From the NCBI RefSeq assembly GCF_026914185.1, contig NC_070563.1:2935001-2999000 (forward strand): 64,000 nt of DNA. Reading direction: 5' to 3'. Of the stretch, positions 1-12,030 are shown in pieces. The translations under genes were made by a program, and so were the position numbers. Every line of letters begins with the position of its first letter. The first letter of the stretch is position 1. The notes under the pieces are model-generated. The model saw only the letters and a program-made list of their open reading frames with translations. It did no database searches and was not told the origin of the DNA. This DNA comes from Puccinia triticina (taxonomy: Eukaryota; Basidiomycota; Pucciniomycetes; Pucciniales; Pucciniaceae).

Positions 1-270
1 GAGCGTTGGACTCCTGGACTTTGCCAAAAAAACCCAAGGGGCTCACACCTGAGCGTTGGACTCCTGGACTTTGCCAAAAAAACCCGAGGGGCTCACACCT
101 GAGCGTCGGACGCCTGGACTTTGCCAAAAAAAACCAAGGGGGCTCACACCTGAGCGTTGGTAGCCTCAACTTGGCGAAAAACAACCCAAGCGTTGGTCTG
201 GCTACCAAGGGATGGACCCCTTGACTTTGCCAAACCAACTGTACACAGGGTTGGACACCTGGACTTTGCC
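1..270. repeat. 50-bp tandem repeat, decaying to the right
   Basis: Units of about 50 bp start at 1, 51, 101 and about 152. Each holds the words GCGTTGGACTCCTGGACTTT, an A-run, and GGGGCTCACACCT. The first two copies are nearly identical. After about 200 the units become degenerate, although the word GGACTTTGCC recurs to about 270. The array runs off the left edge of the window, so copy number is unknown. Open frames across it are by-products of the repeat. Confidence 0.9.
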
Positions 271-370
271 CCAAAACCTGGTAAAGAGGTTTGCCGAACT
301 TGTGAACATTTTATTTCCATTTGCATGCCAATAACAACACAAGAAACCGATAACAAAAATAAGGAAAAAT

Positions 371-463
371 TGGTTCACCAGGACACACCAGCAACGTGTC
401 CCTGTGAACCGGATATGTGTAGGCAGTAAGTAAGAGATGTCAGGCAGTAAGTAAGAGATGTAT
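371..463. repeat. short hairpin plus a 21-bp direct duplication
   Basis: Positions 371-410 form an imperfect inverted repeat (GGTTCACCAGGACAC against GTGTCCCTGTGAACC). Just after it, AGGCAGTAAGTAAGAGATGT occurs twice in tandem (about 420-461). Both lie immediately downstream of the Tc1-type transposase stop codon and could belong to the end of that element, but no matching inverted end was found upstream of the gene. Confidence 0.55.
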
Positions 464-466
464 GTC

Positions 467-1677
467 TCATCTCAACGCATCCAGGATGTTTTGGACCTCG
501 CCAACTTTGTTTGCCTCAAGCCCGACCTCGCCAACTTCTTTTGCCTCAAGCCCGTTCTGTCGGTCCGCCGAGTAGCCGCTGCCCACAAATAGGGAACTCA
601 TGAGCGCCGGGGTCACAAAAGTAGGCAGGAAATCTTTAATGATTTCGGCATCCGCCGCAGTCCCGGTGAGGATTTGGTGCTGTTTGATTTGCAATTTGAG
701 GACGGAAAAAACCTTCTCAATCGGGTTGAAGTCAGGCAAGTATGGAAGCAGGTAAATCAGTAGGATGTTGGCAGCCTCACAGATCTCGCTTATGCGCCCG
801 CCGTGGTGGATGCACGCATTATCCATGACAAGGATGCTATTACGTCCGGGGAAAGATTTCAGTTGTGGAACCTGCGGGCACCAGGTGGGTCAGTGCTGAG
901 CAGACAAAGAGCTGGGAGATAAAACAAAACGCACCAAGACCTCTTCAATAAAATATTCCATGTCCACCCGGTGCATGGACCCCTCTTGAGCAATGGTTGC
1001 GAGCAAGCCGTCCAAAGAGACTGCGGGCAGAACCGAGATTCTGGGTGATCGGAGTGGCCTTGAGATCCTTGAAGTGCGGCGACCACGGAGCGCCCAACCG
1101 CGGGCTTGTGAGTGGGTCCCGAGGGAGACCCCACATTTGTCTGTGGCACAAAGAGGGAATTCAGAAGTCAGAAGCGCCCAGCATACTAGCTTGAAGATCA
1201 TGAAAAAAACGTACCGACAAATACAAGGTACTCAGCGGGGTACACACCAATCCGGTCATTATAAGCCGCCTGCTGCAGCTCAGACTGATCGGGGTGAACA
1301 GTCCTCGCGACCTTCTTGGTCAGAAGGAGGCGCCGGTGTAATTCCGCACAAATGGTACTGATCGGGTGGCAAGTGCCGGTCATTGCCTCTATGTGCCTTT
1401 GGATTTCGTCCACATATAAGGTTGGCTCTGCGGCGAGGGCGTCCAGAACAAATTCGGCCTCCTCGCGTGAGAAGGCCAATGGCCGACCTCGATCCTCATA
1501 CAAGGCGGGGTCACGCACCATGTCCCTTGTGCTGCGATACAATTGGGTCCAGCGGGACATGGAGTTGGGGGAAATCCTCTGAAAGATTGTATTGTTTATC
1601 TCCTCTAGCGGCATCCCACGCAAGCTTAGTCGGACCGCAACAAATTTGATGTCACGGGCATATTTGACATACACCAT
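467..1677 (-). CDS. Tc1/mariner-type DDE transposase, two introns
   Basis: Inferred as three exons on the minus strand (1677-1215, 1140-935, 871-467) separated by GT-AG introns of 74 and 63 bp; the joined frame closes to 357 aa. The N-terminal part is the helix-turn-helix DNA-binding region of Tc1-like transposases. Intron 1 splits the codon of the first catalytic aspartate (VFVD followed by KCG, where relatives usually have D-E-S). The second aspartate lies in VMDNACIHH and the glutamate in LPDFNPIEK. There are 34 residues between them, giving the DD34E spacing of Tc1-like enzymes. The ATG at 1677 was chosen because upstream codons in this frame are proline-rich low complexity. The protein would cut and paste its own element through inverted ends. 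No inverted ends or TA duplication were found, so the element may be truncated. Confidence 0.82.
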
Positions 1678-3161
1678 GGCTAGGGGCGCACGGGTGTCAG
1701 CAAAACACCAAACCAAGCAGGAAGGTGAAATATTGGTACACTTACCGGGACGACGTTTGGTTTGCGAATGGCCGGATATTGCACTACATAACATTAGAGG
1801 GAGGGGGTGAATGAGGACGGCGGAAAAAAAAGGTCGTGGCTGGGGGGGGGGACTGACCTGGACCTTGGCGGGTGGGCGGATTGCTGGTGGCCGGGTGGGT
1901 GGCGATACCGGTGGGGGGACTGGATGCGAGGCGGTTAGGTTTTGGTTAGGTTGCAATGGGGGGGGAGGAGGTCGGAGGGGCATGGTGGCCGGGGGGGGAG
2001 AGAGAGAGAGATGGGGTGGTGGAGAGAGGGAAGACTTTGGAAGAAAGGAAGAATTGGAAGAAAAAATGGTGGGCTGCAGGCGAGGGGGCTGAAATGAAAA
2101 ATGTTGTGTTTCGGAATTTCAGCCTCGCGGGCCCGCAAGCTTTGTTGCCATAGCTGTATCTGTGACACGGGCCAGGACAGCTGGAATACAGCTCCAGGAC
2201 CGGAGCTTGAACCGGATGCTCCGCTAGCCCAGGAGGTTCCCTCGTGTGAGTACAATGTTCCTTGCTTGCCAAAGACCTTGGCAAGCAGGTCAAACTATGT
2301 ACCGGCACCAGTTTGGACCAGTAGGTCCGACAAGTCCTCGGAGCGGCCTGTCCGAGCAGTTCTTGGACATGGCCATCACCAATTGGCCCATCTGCTCGGA
2401 CAGGCAAGTCCGACCTCTTGTTGGACCGCCATATCCCAGAACTAGGTTGGCTAGAGGAGTCGTCGGACATGCCGGTCCGAGAATTGGTGGTATACATGTA
2501 CCCATTTGCAACCTTCGCCGACCCAGTACAGAAATTTGAACGGGGAGTAGTGGCCTGGCAACCATACAGGCGTACTGCCATTTCAAAAGTTCAATTACTC
2601 AAATGTTGGATTTCTGAAATCTCAAACACCCCTCCCGGGTGTGTTTGAAGAGGTTTGAGATTATTTTGAAATGAAAAGAAGTCAAAACAAAGTTGGTTTT
2701 GATTTCAAAACGATTTCAAAATAATCTCCAAATAACCTCAAAATAGCGTTTATCATTGGGGCCTTACTCTCCCTGTTTCTCCAGGATCCTGGGACCCTGA
2801 GACCGCAAGTTGGGTCGCGGCGAAGCCGCCCACAAACCCGGAGCAGCAATTTTGCGGCGAAGCCGCTGGCGGCCCCGGAGTCCTGCAGCGGGTGATTGGC
2901 GCGGAGCTGATACTCTAGCAAAGGAACTGTGCTGATGTAACAGTAAAAAAATGGACCGTTGGGCTGATGCTGGCTGATGCCTAGGGTTGAGAATTGGGCC
3001 GGCCCATACTAGCCCACTCGGTTTTTGTTTGGCCCAACAAGGGTCCGAACACAATTGGATGGGCCAAGATCCGTGGGACTCTTGGAATGGCCCAACCCAA
3101 AACGGGTTGGGCTGGGCCGGGTTACTGATTTCATTGGGTCGGACTTGGGTTGGACTTGGGT
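1678..3161. other. non-coding stretch: low complexity and short palindromes
   Basis: No supported gene. Positions 1800-2090 are G/A-rich low-complexity DNA. Positions 2590-2760 hold A/T-rich words with short inverted pairs such as ATTTCAAAAC and TTTTGAAAT. Positions 2980-3170 are packed with GGCCCA/TGGGCC-type words over nearly 200 bp. The host of the Gypsy-1 insertion ends at 3166. Confidence 0.6.
2246..2505. repeat. cluster of palindromic GTCCGA-type repeats
   Basis: Several short inverted repeats occur here: CTTGCCAAAGACCTTGGCAAG-type at about 2263, GGACCAGTAGGTCC at about 2318, and a perfect 14-bp pair GCCTGTCCGAGCAG (2346-2359) against CTGCTCGGACAGGC (2392-2405) with a 32-bp spacer. Around 2460-2490 TCGGACATGCCGGTCCGA adds another. 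No gene frame is supported. These look like remnants of a small palindromic repeat family. Confidence 0.55.
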
Positions 3162-3166
3162 CAGAC

Positions 3167-3612
3167 TGCAAGGGCCAGCTTACTATCAGTTCGCTATGAG
3201 GCTATGAAACTAACCAAGAGGATAGTTTGCCAAGATGCTTGATAGTAGTTCTGGATTATATAATATGGTTATTGATTTTGTTGATGATGTATTGATTATT
3301 CGATAGACTGATTTCTTCAAGAATGAATTACTCGGAACAATAGAATGAGGAAATGATAACAAAGAATATCCCAATGAGAAAATAGAGGAAAGAGAGAACA
3401 AACCATCCAAAGAGTACAAGTATAACAATCAGAATCAATGCGAGAAAATGTAATGACGTCACGATCAGAACAACATGTCATCGTCCTGGATTAACAAGAG
3501 GATGACAAAGGCGCATGACTTCAAAACCCCAATTGTTGATCATCACAACTAAACTACGGAATATAAGATAGACTGATAGATTAGTCCATAAAAACAATAT
3601 GGAGTTTTTACA
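3167..3612 (-). repeat. Gypsy-1 3' LTR (446 bp)
   Basis: This LTR matches 9505-9815 followed by about 11888-12025 with scattered substitutions. It is the uninterrupted copy and so defines the LTR length. No obvious purine-rich tract borders it on the internal side, unlike Gypsy-2 and Gypsy-3. Confidence 0.92.
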
Positions 3613-3634
3613 AAATAAGACCAGCCTACTACCT

Positions 3635-6600
3635 TTAACCAGTCAATTTGTCAACCGGTCCTGCAGACTTCTTGCCTTTCTTTTGCTGTCTTTCCGCTGC
3701 TTGATGAAATTTCCGTAACAAAGGCTCAACAGACACAGGGATGTGGCTCTGCAACACCCATGTGTTCTCTCCAGGGGTAGAATTATGCCACGAAATGAGA
3801 TAATCTACCTTACCTTTCTTCACCGTCCTTACATCCAAAACCGCCTTAATCCTTTCCCAATCCACAATCTGTCTTTCCGTATAATATTTGTCTTTTGTAC
3901 CTAAAAAAGAATTGCAACCATCAATTGTGTCCGGCCTTACATACCAAACTAACAAGGAAACATTAAAGACGGGGTGAAGTTTGGGATAATCAGAAGATAA
4001 AATCAACTTCACCGCATTACTCCCCACCATTCCTAAAACCTTAAAAGGGCTGATGTACCTATAATCCAGCTTTGAGTTCATTTGACAAGATTGAATGAAT
4101 TTTTGAAGAAGGAGAACCTCCTCGCCATCCTTGTAAATCAGCGCCTCTCTCCTCCCCTTGTTATAATACTCCGCTTGTTTAATCCGCGCCAGTCGCAGGC
4201 ATTCCATTGCAGTCTCCTGAGTCACCTGCAAATCAACAAGAAACTCATCCAAAGACTTCCGTCCTGTGTTCTCAGTTAGCGTATTGAACCAAGAATGAAA
4301 GCCGTAGGTAAATAAAAACAGAGAAATCTTAAGGCTAGATGAATCACTATTGTTTATCGCAAACTGGGCAATTTCCAGACACCTTTCCCAGTTGTCCTGA
4401 TAATAGGAACAAAAGTGTCGAAGATAATCCTCCACGACTTGATTCATGCGTTCCGTTTGGCCGTCGGTTTGCGGGTGATACGCTGTCGACAAGGCTGACT
4501 TGATACCGAGGGAGTGCATCAGACTCTTCCAGAAGTCACTCACAAATGTGCTTCCTCTGTCAGAAACAATCTTATCTGGCAAACCATGTACCCAAAAAAT
4601 ATTTTTTCTAAATAATCCCGCCAAAACCGCCAATGATGAAGCCTCTTTACAGGGAATAAAATGGGTAAGCTTGCTCAACAAATCCACCACCACCAAAATT
4701 GAATCAAAACCACCCGATAAAGGCAACTTCACTATCATGTCCATCCCTATAACGCTCCAGGGTCTTGGTTCCGCCACGACAGAAACCAATTTGCCATCCA
4801 GTGCCTGCCGCCAAGCTTTAACCCTCTGACACAAGTCACAGCTCTTCACATAATTGATGACCAACTTTCAAACACCAGGCCAAGAAAAGGATTGAGTCAG
4901 CATTGAAAATTTCCTTGCAATGCCGGGGTGACCCGCCGCCGGGCCATCGTGATACATAATTAAAATCCTAGTCCTCAACAAAGAAGGTACCAAGACCCTA
5001 GACTGGTGCCAATAAATATCATCAGCCAAAAGGACACCTTTCGCGGTCTTTTCTCCTGCTGAATAAAAATCATGAAAATAAGAAATCAATTGAGCTTTTG
5101 CCTTCTGGAAACGTGTGAAGTCATAGGGGAAGGAGAAACATCACCCTCAATCGCATCACAATTTACCATCCATTTAGTGATTAAGTCTACATCATTACTC
5201 AACCCTTTCCCGTCATAAAAATCTTCTCGTTGGCTTGGCCCGTCCGCCGGATTGTCAGATCCCCCTATATGATAAATTAACATGTTAAAGTTATCTAAGA
5301 ATAAGGCCCAGGGAGCCTGCTTTGGTGATAGGTACTTAGCGGTTTTGAAATATAAAAGATTTGAATGATCAGAAAACATCGTTACCGGTCTTTCAGTCCC
5401 CATTAACCAAGCCCTCCACTCATGGCACGCAGCAACAATTGCCAAAAGCTCTAAGTCGAAGATCTTCCAAGACCGCTCTCGGTCTGAGAGCTTCTGAGAA
5501 GAGTAACTGACTGGCAGATAATTGCCGTTAGCATCAGGTTGACTTAGCACCGCTGCGATGGCGTAACCCGAGCTGTCCACGTGAACCACTCTATCTTTGT
5601 CAAAATCAAAATGAAGTAACAAAGGTTCAGTCACAAAAATTCGCTTAAGCTTTTCAAAGCCTTCTGCCGCCTCAACCAAATTCAAAAGAGTCGAGTCACT
5701 ATACTTCTCCTGAGTCAAGGTGGTAAGCGGACCCGCCACCGTTGAAAACCAAGGTATGAACTGTCTATAAAAGTTTGTGAAACCTAAGAATTTCCAAAGA
5801 GCACAAACAGTCACCGCAAAAGGCCAGTCTTCAATAGTCTTCAGCTTTGAATTATTCATTTTTAAACCGGTGTCTGTTATATCAAAGCGGAGAAAAGTGA
5901 CCTTAGAACAGAAAAACTTGCACTTGTTCAATGAAGCTTTAAGGGAAAACTCCCAAAGCTTATGCAATATGTTGCGCAAATCCAACAAATGTTGGTCCTT
6001 AGTCTTAGAAAAAATAAGAATGTCGTTGATATAGACAAAGCAGCAAACGTCCAAAAACTCCCTTAAGACGTGCTGAATAAATCATTGAAAAGTAGCTGGC
6101 GAATTCGCCAATCCAAAGGGCATGACTTGATATTTGTACAAGCCCCATGGAGTTCGGAAAGCTGTTTTCCATTCGTGACCTTTGGCCACCCGCAGAAGGT
6201 TAAAGGCAGCTTTGAGATCAATCTTAGAAAGGAACTTGCAGCCCTGCAGGTTATTCAGAAGGTGAGCAATTACCGGGAGAGGATACAAGTCCCGTACTGT
6301 CATATTATTCAAAATCCGATAATCAAAACACGGTCAATTAGCTTTCCAGACCACCTTGACGTAAAATATTGGCGCCGCCGCCGGAGATGAAGACAATCTA
6401 ATGAAGCCTTTAGCCAGATTTTTGTCAACGTAAGTCTTTAACTCATCCCTTTCTGACTTGCTCAGATTGTACATCTTGCCAAATGGTGGGACCACCCTAT
6501 GTTTAAGGTTCACCTCACAGTCGAACTGCCCTCTATGAGGGGGAAGACAAGCCAAGGATTCTGTTGCAAACACGTCCGAATACTCATCCGTAAGCTACAA

Positions 6601-9209
6601 GGCTTCATTGCAGGAAAGATCACCAATTTCCTGTACACAATCATACATTATAACCTCCCCATCCAGTCCCCCAACAAACGTGCCAGAGTCTCTTAACCAC
6701 GAATTTCCTAATATCAAATCTGCAGAGGCTAATTTAGTTAAGTGGAGAGTAACATGAGTCCGCAAAGTGGAACCGCAAGCCGTGGGGATCATAACATCCC
6801 CTTTTACATAAGAAACTATATCCCCGGAAGCTGCCGAAGTCCCATCGAACGACTTGCACTGCAAGCCCACAGCCATTGGAAGAGTTTCGATTTTATTGCT
6901 CCTAGCAAATTTAATGTCAATAAACGAGGCGGATGCGCCAGAATCAACCAAAACAGAAACATTAGCCCTGTGATTGTTGCCTATTAGTAAAGCCCCGTTA
7001 AAGAACGGTCGTTTATCAGGCCGGGAGGATTTCTTAACAAAATGAGCCTGCTTACAGTCACTGGCGTTCATCTTATCAGCCATGCAGGCGTTGAAAAAGA
7101 TTTCACCAGCCATCATATCTTCAGTTCCGATCGCGTCGGCAGACAAAGCTGGATTATCTGCATGAGATTGCGATTGGCCCGCCAAATCCGTCACACGTCG
7201 CTTGAAAGGGAGGCCGTCCACTTCCGCCAAGGATTGCCGTTTCTTGCCCTTATCAACCTTCTCATTTGGCGAAGGGGAGCGAGTTGGAGCCGATCTTGCT
7301 GGAGCTTTTGGCCCAGTAGATCCGCCGCCTCTTCTTGATACATTCTCCGGCGCCCATTTTGAGTCACTTCGCCTGGAGACACCCTTGCGCTTACGGACCG
7401 ATCCACCCCATTCCTTCCACAAACGCAACATATCAGACATGTCCATTTTCATTTCCTTGCTAAGAGTACAACCACGAGCTTGATAGTGTGCTTCATCAAA
7501 CGCCCCGCCGCACCGAATGCAGATGTTCCAATCAACACATTCTTGTCGGAAATTGGAATACGAAAAATCCAATTCTTTTATAGCCGAAGCAACGGTGGGC
7601 CGCTACGCTACACTACGCTACAGGGCCACTTAGCGTTAGCGTAGCGGCAAAAAGCGCCCGCCCATTTTGAGTAGCGTTAGCGCGCTGTTAGCGCCGCTAC
7701 GCTGCGCTAATTTTCAGAGGCGCTAACAGTGCGCCAATTGTTTGTTAGTGTTAGCGCGCCGCTACAGTCACTACGCTACGCTACGCTGCGCTACAGCGCT
7801 TTTAGCGGAAAAAAGGCCTTTTTTCAGCTAAAAGCACTGTGGCGCACCGTAGCGCGCGCTCTTTTGCGCCCTGCGTGTGTAGCGTTAGCGCAATTGCGCG
7901 CATCTGCGTTAACGCTACGCGAACAGCTAAATTAGCTGCGCACCCTATGCGCGTAGCGTTAGCGCAGAGAAGGCGCAATTTGCTAACGCTGCGCTAAAAT
8001 TTAGCAGAATTCCGCTACGCTACGCCACGCTAACGCTACGGTTAGCGTAGCTGGCCCACCGTTGGCCGAAGCCATTTCGTCCACATCCATGGCATCATCA
8101 GGAAGCTTTACTGGTGGCTGCAAATGTTGGACGGGCGGACCAACCCAATGAGTTGGCGGTTGATTATTCGAGCGAAATTGATGAGACTTGGGGTCCAGGA
8201 ATTTGCTGACGCCGGCAACATTCTTCGAGACGGAAATAGCAATTTCCTGTTTCACATCTAAGTCGACAACGTCCGTCCAAGGCCCTCTAATTAACGCCAA
8301 CTTGACCAGATTAGGATCAATTGCCTTATCGTAAGCCTTGCACCTCAATCAAGCATCCAGCTTCAGAGGCCAAAGCAAGGCATTGAAAAGAATGTTGAAC
8401 TCTTCAATGGATTTATTGCCCTGTCTTGCCGAATAAAAGGCTGATTTGGCCTCTTCAAGCTCATGATGGTTAGCAAACATATGCTCAATTGCTTCAAGAA
8501 AGGAATCGACATTGCGGAGCTCAGGAATCACGTAATCCATCTTTGCTGAGGCCCTCAAAGTTGACAAATTGAGAGCATCGGCATTCTTGGAGAGTAACCC
8601 GCGCCACCACGTGTACGAAGGAACCTCGCCATCCATACGACCCGGGCCCAAACAAAAATACCCGGTAATCCAAAGGATCTTTTGCTTTTCCGAGTTAAAT
8701 TGCTCGCCAATCCTTTTAAATGTATTCCTCATATTGAAACAAAAGGTGTTAGTTTCACGAGGCATCCCGGTAAAGAAAATATGAGGCTGATGAGGAGGCT
8801 CCACAAAAATTCTTTGACGTTCCGGAGCCACAGGATGAGAGCTCGCCTCCTCCAAACGTCCCAACCGACCGCCCAAACCACCCGTCAGCCCTTCTACCAA
8901 ACCGCGCAAATTAGCCACCGCTTCTTGATTAGCCGATCGCGACTTAAGCAGTTCGTTGTGAAAAACCGTTTTGATGTTCTTCGCATTGTCTTGCAAATTC
9001 TTGATGGAAGTCTTGTCTTGGCGAGCTTGAGCAGTCAACAAAGCAATGGAAGCGGCTTGAGATTGAATCAACAAAGATTGAGTCAAGTTGTTTACTTGTA
9101 AGTTTACCAAGAGCGACGAGACATCATCTTCTGGTTGAAGACCAAAATCAGCCGCAGGAGGTGGCTGAAGGTTTGGCTGCAGAGGAATGTTAGGATCCGG
9201 CTGAGGCAA
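3635..9209 (-). pseudogene. Gypsy-1 gag-pol polyprotein, broken by stops, a frameshift and a MITE
   Basis: Read on the minus strand in essentially one frame. Gag occupies 9209 to about 7600. A cysteine motif (CIRCGG) lies near 7520 and an aspartic protease (LVDSGASASFID) near 6940. Reverse transcriptase follows ([24 protein letters not shown]), then RNase H (HVDSSGYAIAAVLSQ), integrase zinc region and core (SDRGSTFVSDFW, AYHPQTDGQTERMN), and a C-terminal chromodomain-like segment (about 3690-3890), which places it among chromoviruses. In-frame stops sit at 8349, 6595, 6334, 6082 and 4868; four are TGA where arginine CGA is the likely ancestor. A frame change lies near 5090-5140. The YxDD active-site box reads YIND (Asn codon at 6025-6027), so the enzyme is predicted dead even without the stops. 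A 475-bp MITE splits gag. Confidence 0.92.
7590..8064. mobile_element. 475-bp GC-rich MITE with hAT-like ends inside Gypsy-1 gag
   Basis: The inverted ends are CAACGGTGGGCC and GGCCCACCGTTG, with similarity continuing into GCTACGCTA/TAGCGTAGC. They are flanked by a 7-bp direct repeat GCCGAAG (7583-7589 and 8065-8071). The first five bases fit the YARNG terminus known for hAT elements, which usually duplicate 8 bp. The interior is built of GCGTAGCG, AGCGTTAGCGC and related short palindromic words and has no coding frame. Removing the element and one repeat copy restores the gag frame as ...EMASAIKELDF.... A similar sequence starts at the right window edge (63938). Confidence 0.85.
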
Positions 9210-9504
9210 AGGCGTTGGAATGGCTCAAGGGGAGAATTCAATAAAAGAAGGGGAGTTGTGATTAAACGGAGATGGAGTATTGGTTGAAAAAAACTGAGTT
9301 CAATGGGCATTCAATCAAAGGGATAGGGATGGGTTGAGATGTTGATGGAATAGGAAGGTTTGAATTTGTCGGGGGAGAAGGCGTGAACCTGGGAGAGTTA
9401 CAAATAGGAGTAATGGGCTGCATTTTGGAAGTGTCCGACATAAAGGGTAAAAAAAAATTCTAGTATGTAATTATAACTATATTTCTTGAAGATCGGGATA
9501 TAAC

Positions 9505-12025
9505 TGTGAGGGCCAGCCTACTATCAGTTTGCTATGAGGCTATGAAACTAACCAAGAGGATAGTTCGCCAAGATGCTTGATAGTAGTTCTGGATTATATA
9601 ATATAGTTATTGATTTTGTTGATGATGTATTGATTATTTGATAGACTAATTTCTTCAAGAATGAATTACTCGGAACAATAGAATGAGGAAATGATAACAA
9701 AGAATATCCTGATGAGAAAAGAGAGGAAAGAGAGAACAAACCATCCAAAGAGTACAAGTGTAATAATCAGAATCAATGCGAGAAAATGTAATGATGTCAC
9801 AATCAGAACAACACGCTGTGGTATGCTTTATGGTTACCCATCTAGCCCATTTCAAAATTTCCTTTTTTCTCATATGTACACTCTCAAATCAACCAATATG
9901 GCGGCACCACTGGATTTTACAGCCAAAACTACACAGGACACCATGGACAACACACCTTACACCCCTCTGGATCAGAAGATACAACCCTTTCAAGACACCA
10001 TCATCCAGTTTCACACACACAAACACCATACTCAGGTCATGTAATCCGTTACATGAACCACACTTACCCAGGACATGTAATCCGTTACATGGACCACCCT
10101 GACAGCTTGTCTACCCTTTACATATACTTTACCTCATCAGCTGCACTCATTTCATTGTGCTTTGCATATGTCATGCAGTGTCATGCAGTGTTATGCACAC
10201 TTGATGCAGGCTTATGTAGTCTTATGCAGGTGCATGCAGACTAGTGTAATAGGGGCTGCAGTCTGACAGTTGACAGATGACATCATGCAGGTGTCAAGCT
10301 AGCAAAAACCCCTCATGCAGCTTACACATGACATCATTTGACAGCAGGTGCCAGACAGGAGCAGTACAGATGATCAGATGACCCAATGACATCATAGGCC
10401 AAACTCAAACCCCTCACCTCCACTTTCTCACCAGCTAAATTCACTCATCATTACATCATGTGACCTGTCAATTGGGCTAAATTCCCTCATCTAGGCTGTA
10501 CCACCTGTGAGATTATAGCCCCAGACCCGCAGCAACCTCCGTGGAAGCTAGCGCGGTTAGACCAGACCCCCACGCAGCAAACCTTCAGAGAGCTCGCGCG
10601 GATAGACCCAAACCAAGCCCCAGCTGCACAAAGAGGTAAGCCCCTCTAGCAGTCTAGCCAAAACCCTAAACCCAAGCTATAGCTGACGGGAGCTGCACGG
10701 TCCCTTGTAGACACGGCACTCGCGACAGCAACCGCAAAGGAAAAAGGTAAAACAGACCACGCCCCTGGGTACGTAGCCGAGCAGAGATAAAGTTGATACG
10801 CACTACACGCTGACCAACTTTATACTCAACAGAACCCTTGCTCACCGTATTCGGGATAAGGCGCAAGAATCGCTTTTAGCCAGAATCACAGACAGCACCG
10901 ACCAAGGTGAGCAGATCCCAGCCTCATGATCTAGCAAACAGAATAAAAGCTAAAGCAAAGTAAATTGCAATTACTACCACAGCTCCAGACACCGCTCATC
11001 CGTATAGACAGGACAAGATCAAGTTATTCATATAACTGATCCCTGCAACGGTGAGTCAAAAGAACCAGAACAAGAAATACAAACAGCAACCAAAGACAGA
11101 CTTAACTAATGCGCACTTAATTGCACTAGACTCGCCAGACTCATTTTACTCCAGCGAAGTGCAAGCGCAAGCAACCAGGAAGCTTTACCTGACTCAGCTT
11201 AATCCCGTGCTGCTTTCAGGTAATCCTTCCCTTCTCACAAACTTCTCTCTCTTCATTTAAATCACGTTGTAAATAGAAGAGAGATTAAAAGACAGAAATA
11301 TATCTTTCAGTTGCTCCAAAATTTTCACCACCAGCCAAAATCCCTCATTTGACAGCTCAGGGCAGCTAAAATCCCTCATTCCTTGGTTCCCCTGGAGCTA
11401 AAATCCCTCACTCTTTTCTATTTAAGGAGGCTCTCCTCCCCCCAGTTGTAATTTCTCTCAGCAAACTACTTGCACTCAGCTTACCCCATAACAGTACAAC
11501 ACTTGCTCACTCTACGGTACTAGCCCCCACTATATTGTGGTTTTACCCTTATTACATAACAATTACATACATATCACAACTCTATTACATCACACAATCA
11601 CCGTTAACCCCTCTGTCAGGGTGTTCCACACCCCCCTTTTTGCGGCAACACACGGACCATATCAACTTATGACTCACTCAGCACCAGCTACATCACCCAT
11701 ATCCCCTAAGCCACTTGTTTGACGTAGGCCATCTTTTGATACACCTCCACTATCACTACATAAACCCTCCAATCATAGATTGGGGAGCTTGTTTTAGTGT
11801 CTAGTGACCCAGGAAAGGCAGAGGTAACCTCATTCATCCCTTTCCGCACTCAGCAAAAGGTTCTCAGGAACACTTTTGAGCTTTACAACGTCATCTTCCC
11901 GGATTAACAAGAGGATGACAAAGGCGCATGACTTCAAAACCCTGCTTGTTGATCATCACAACTAAACTCCGGAATATAAGATAGACTGATAGATTAGTCC
12001 ATACAAACAACATAGAGTTGTTACA
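9505..12025 (-). repeat. Gypsy-1 5' LTR, interrupted by a ~2.07-kb insertion
   Basis: Positions 9505-9815 and about 11888-12025 together align to the 446-bp LTR at 3167-3612. The foreign block between them splits the LTR at the counterpart of about 3475. The internal sequence next to this LTR (9484-9504) does not start with TGG, so no standard tRNA primer site is evident. Confidence 0.9.
9816..11887 (+). mobile_element. ~2.07-kb insertion in the Gypsy-1 LTR, probable solo LTR
   Basis: The block begins CTGTGGTATGC or TGTGGTATGC and ends GAGCTTTACA, so TG...CA ends fit a long LTR. The flanks ACACG and CAACG are only an imperfect target duplication. A TATTTAAGG promoter-like word near 11420, CCCTCATT repeats and pyrimidine-rich DNA resemble a U3-R transition on the plus strand. 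A repeated word, ATGTAATCCGTTACATG, lies at about 10038 and 10075. No transposon protein is encoded, only short chance frames. It could instead be a non-autonomous element. Confidence 0.5.
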
Positions 12026-12030
12026 CAGAC

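Larger units (their letters stand above)
3167..12025 (-). mobile_element. Gypsy-1, decayed Ty3/gypsy chromovirus-type LTR retrotransposon
   Basis: The element is bounded by LTRs (3167-3612 and 9505-12025, the latter interrupted) and flanked by a perfect 5-bp target duplication CAGAC (3162-3166 and 12026-12030). LTRs begin TGYRAGGGCC and end in ACA on the plus strand. The coding strand is minus, so the 5' LTR is on the right. Domain order is gag, protease, reverse transcriptase, RNase H, integrase, chromodomain. Many LTR differences, in-frame stops, a frameshift and two nested insertions (7590-8064 and about 9816-11887) show it is old and inactive. Confidence 0.95.

Noticed and set aside
1..224. 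Open frame across the 50-bp tandem repeat
   Set aside because: The frame is a by-product of the repeat; the peptide is simply the translated unit, with no promoter or splice support.
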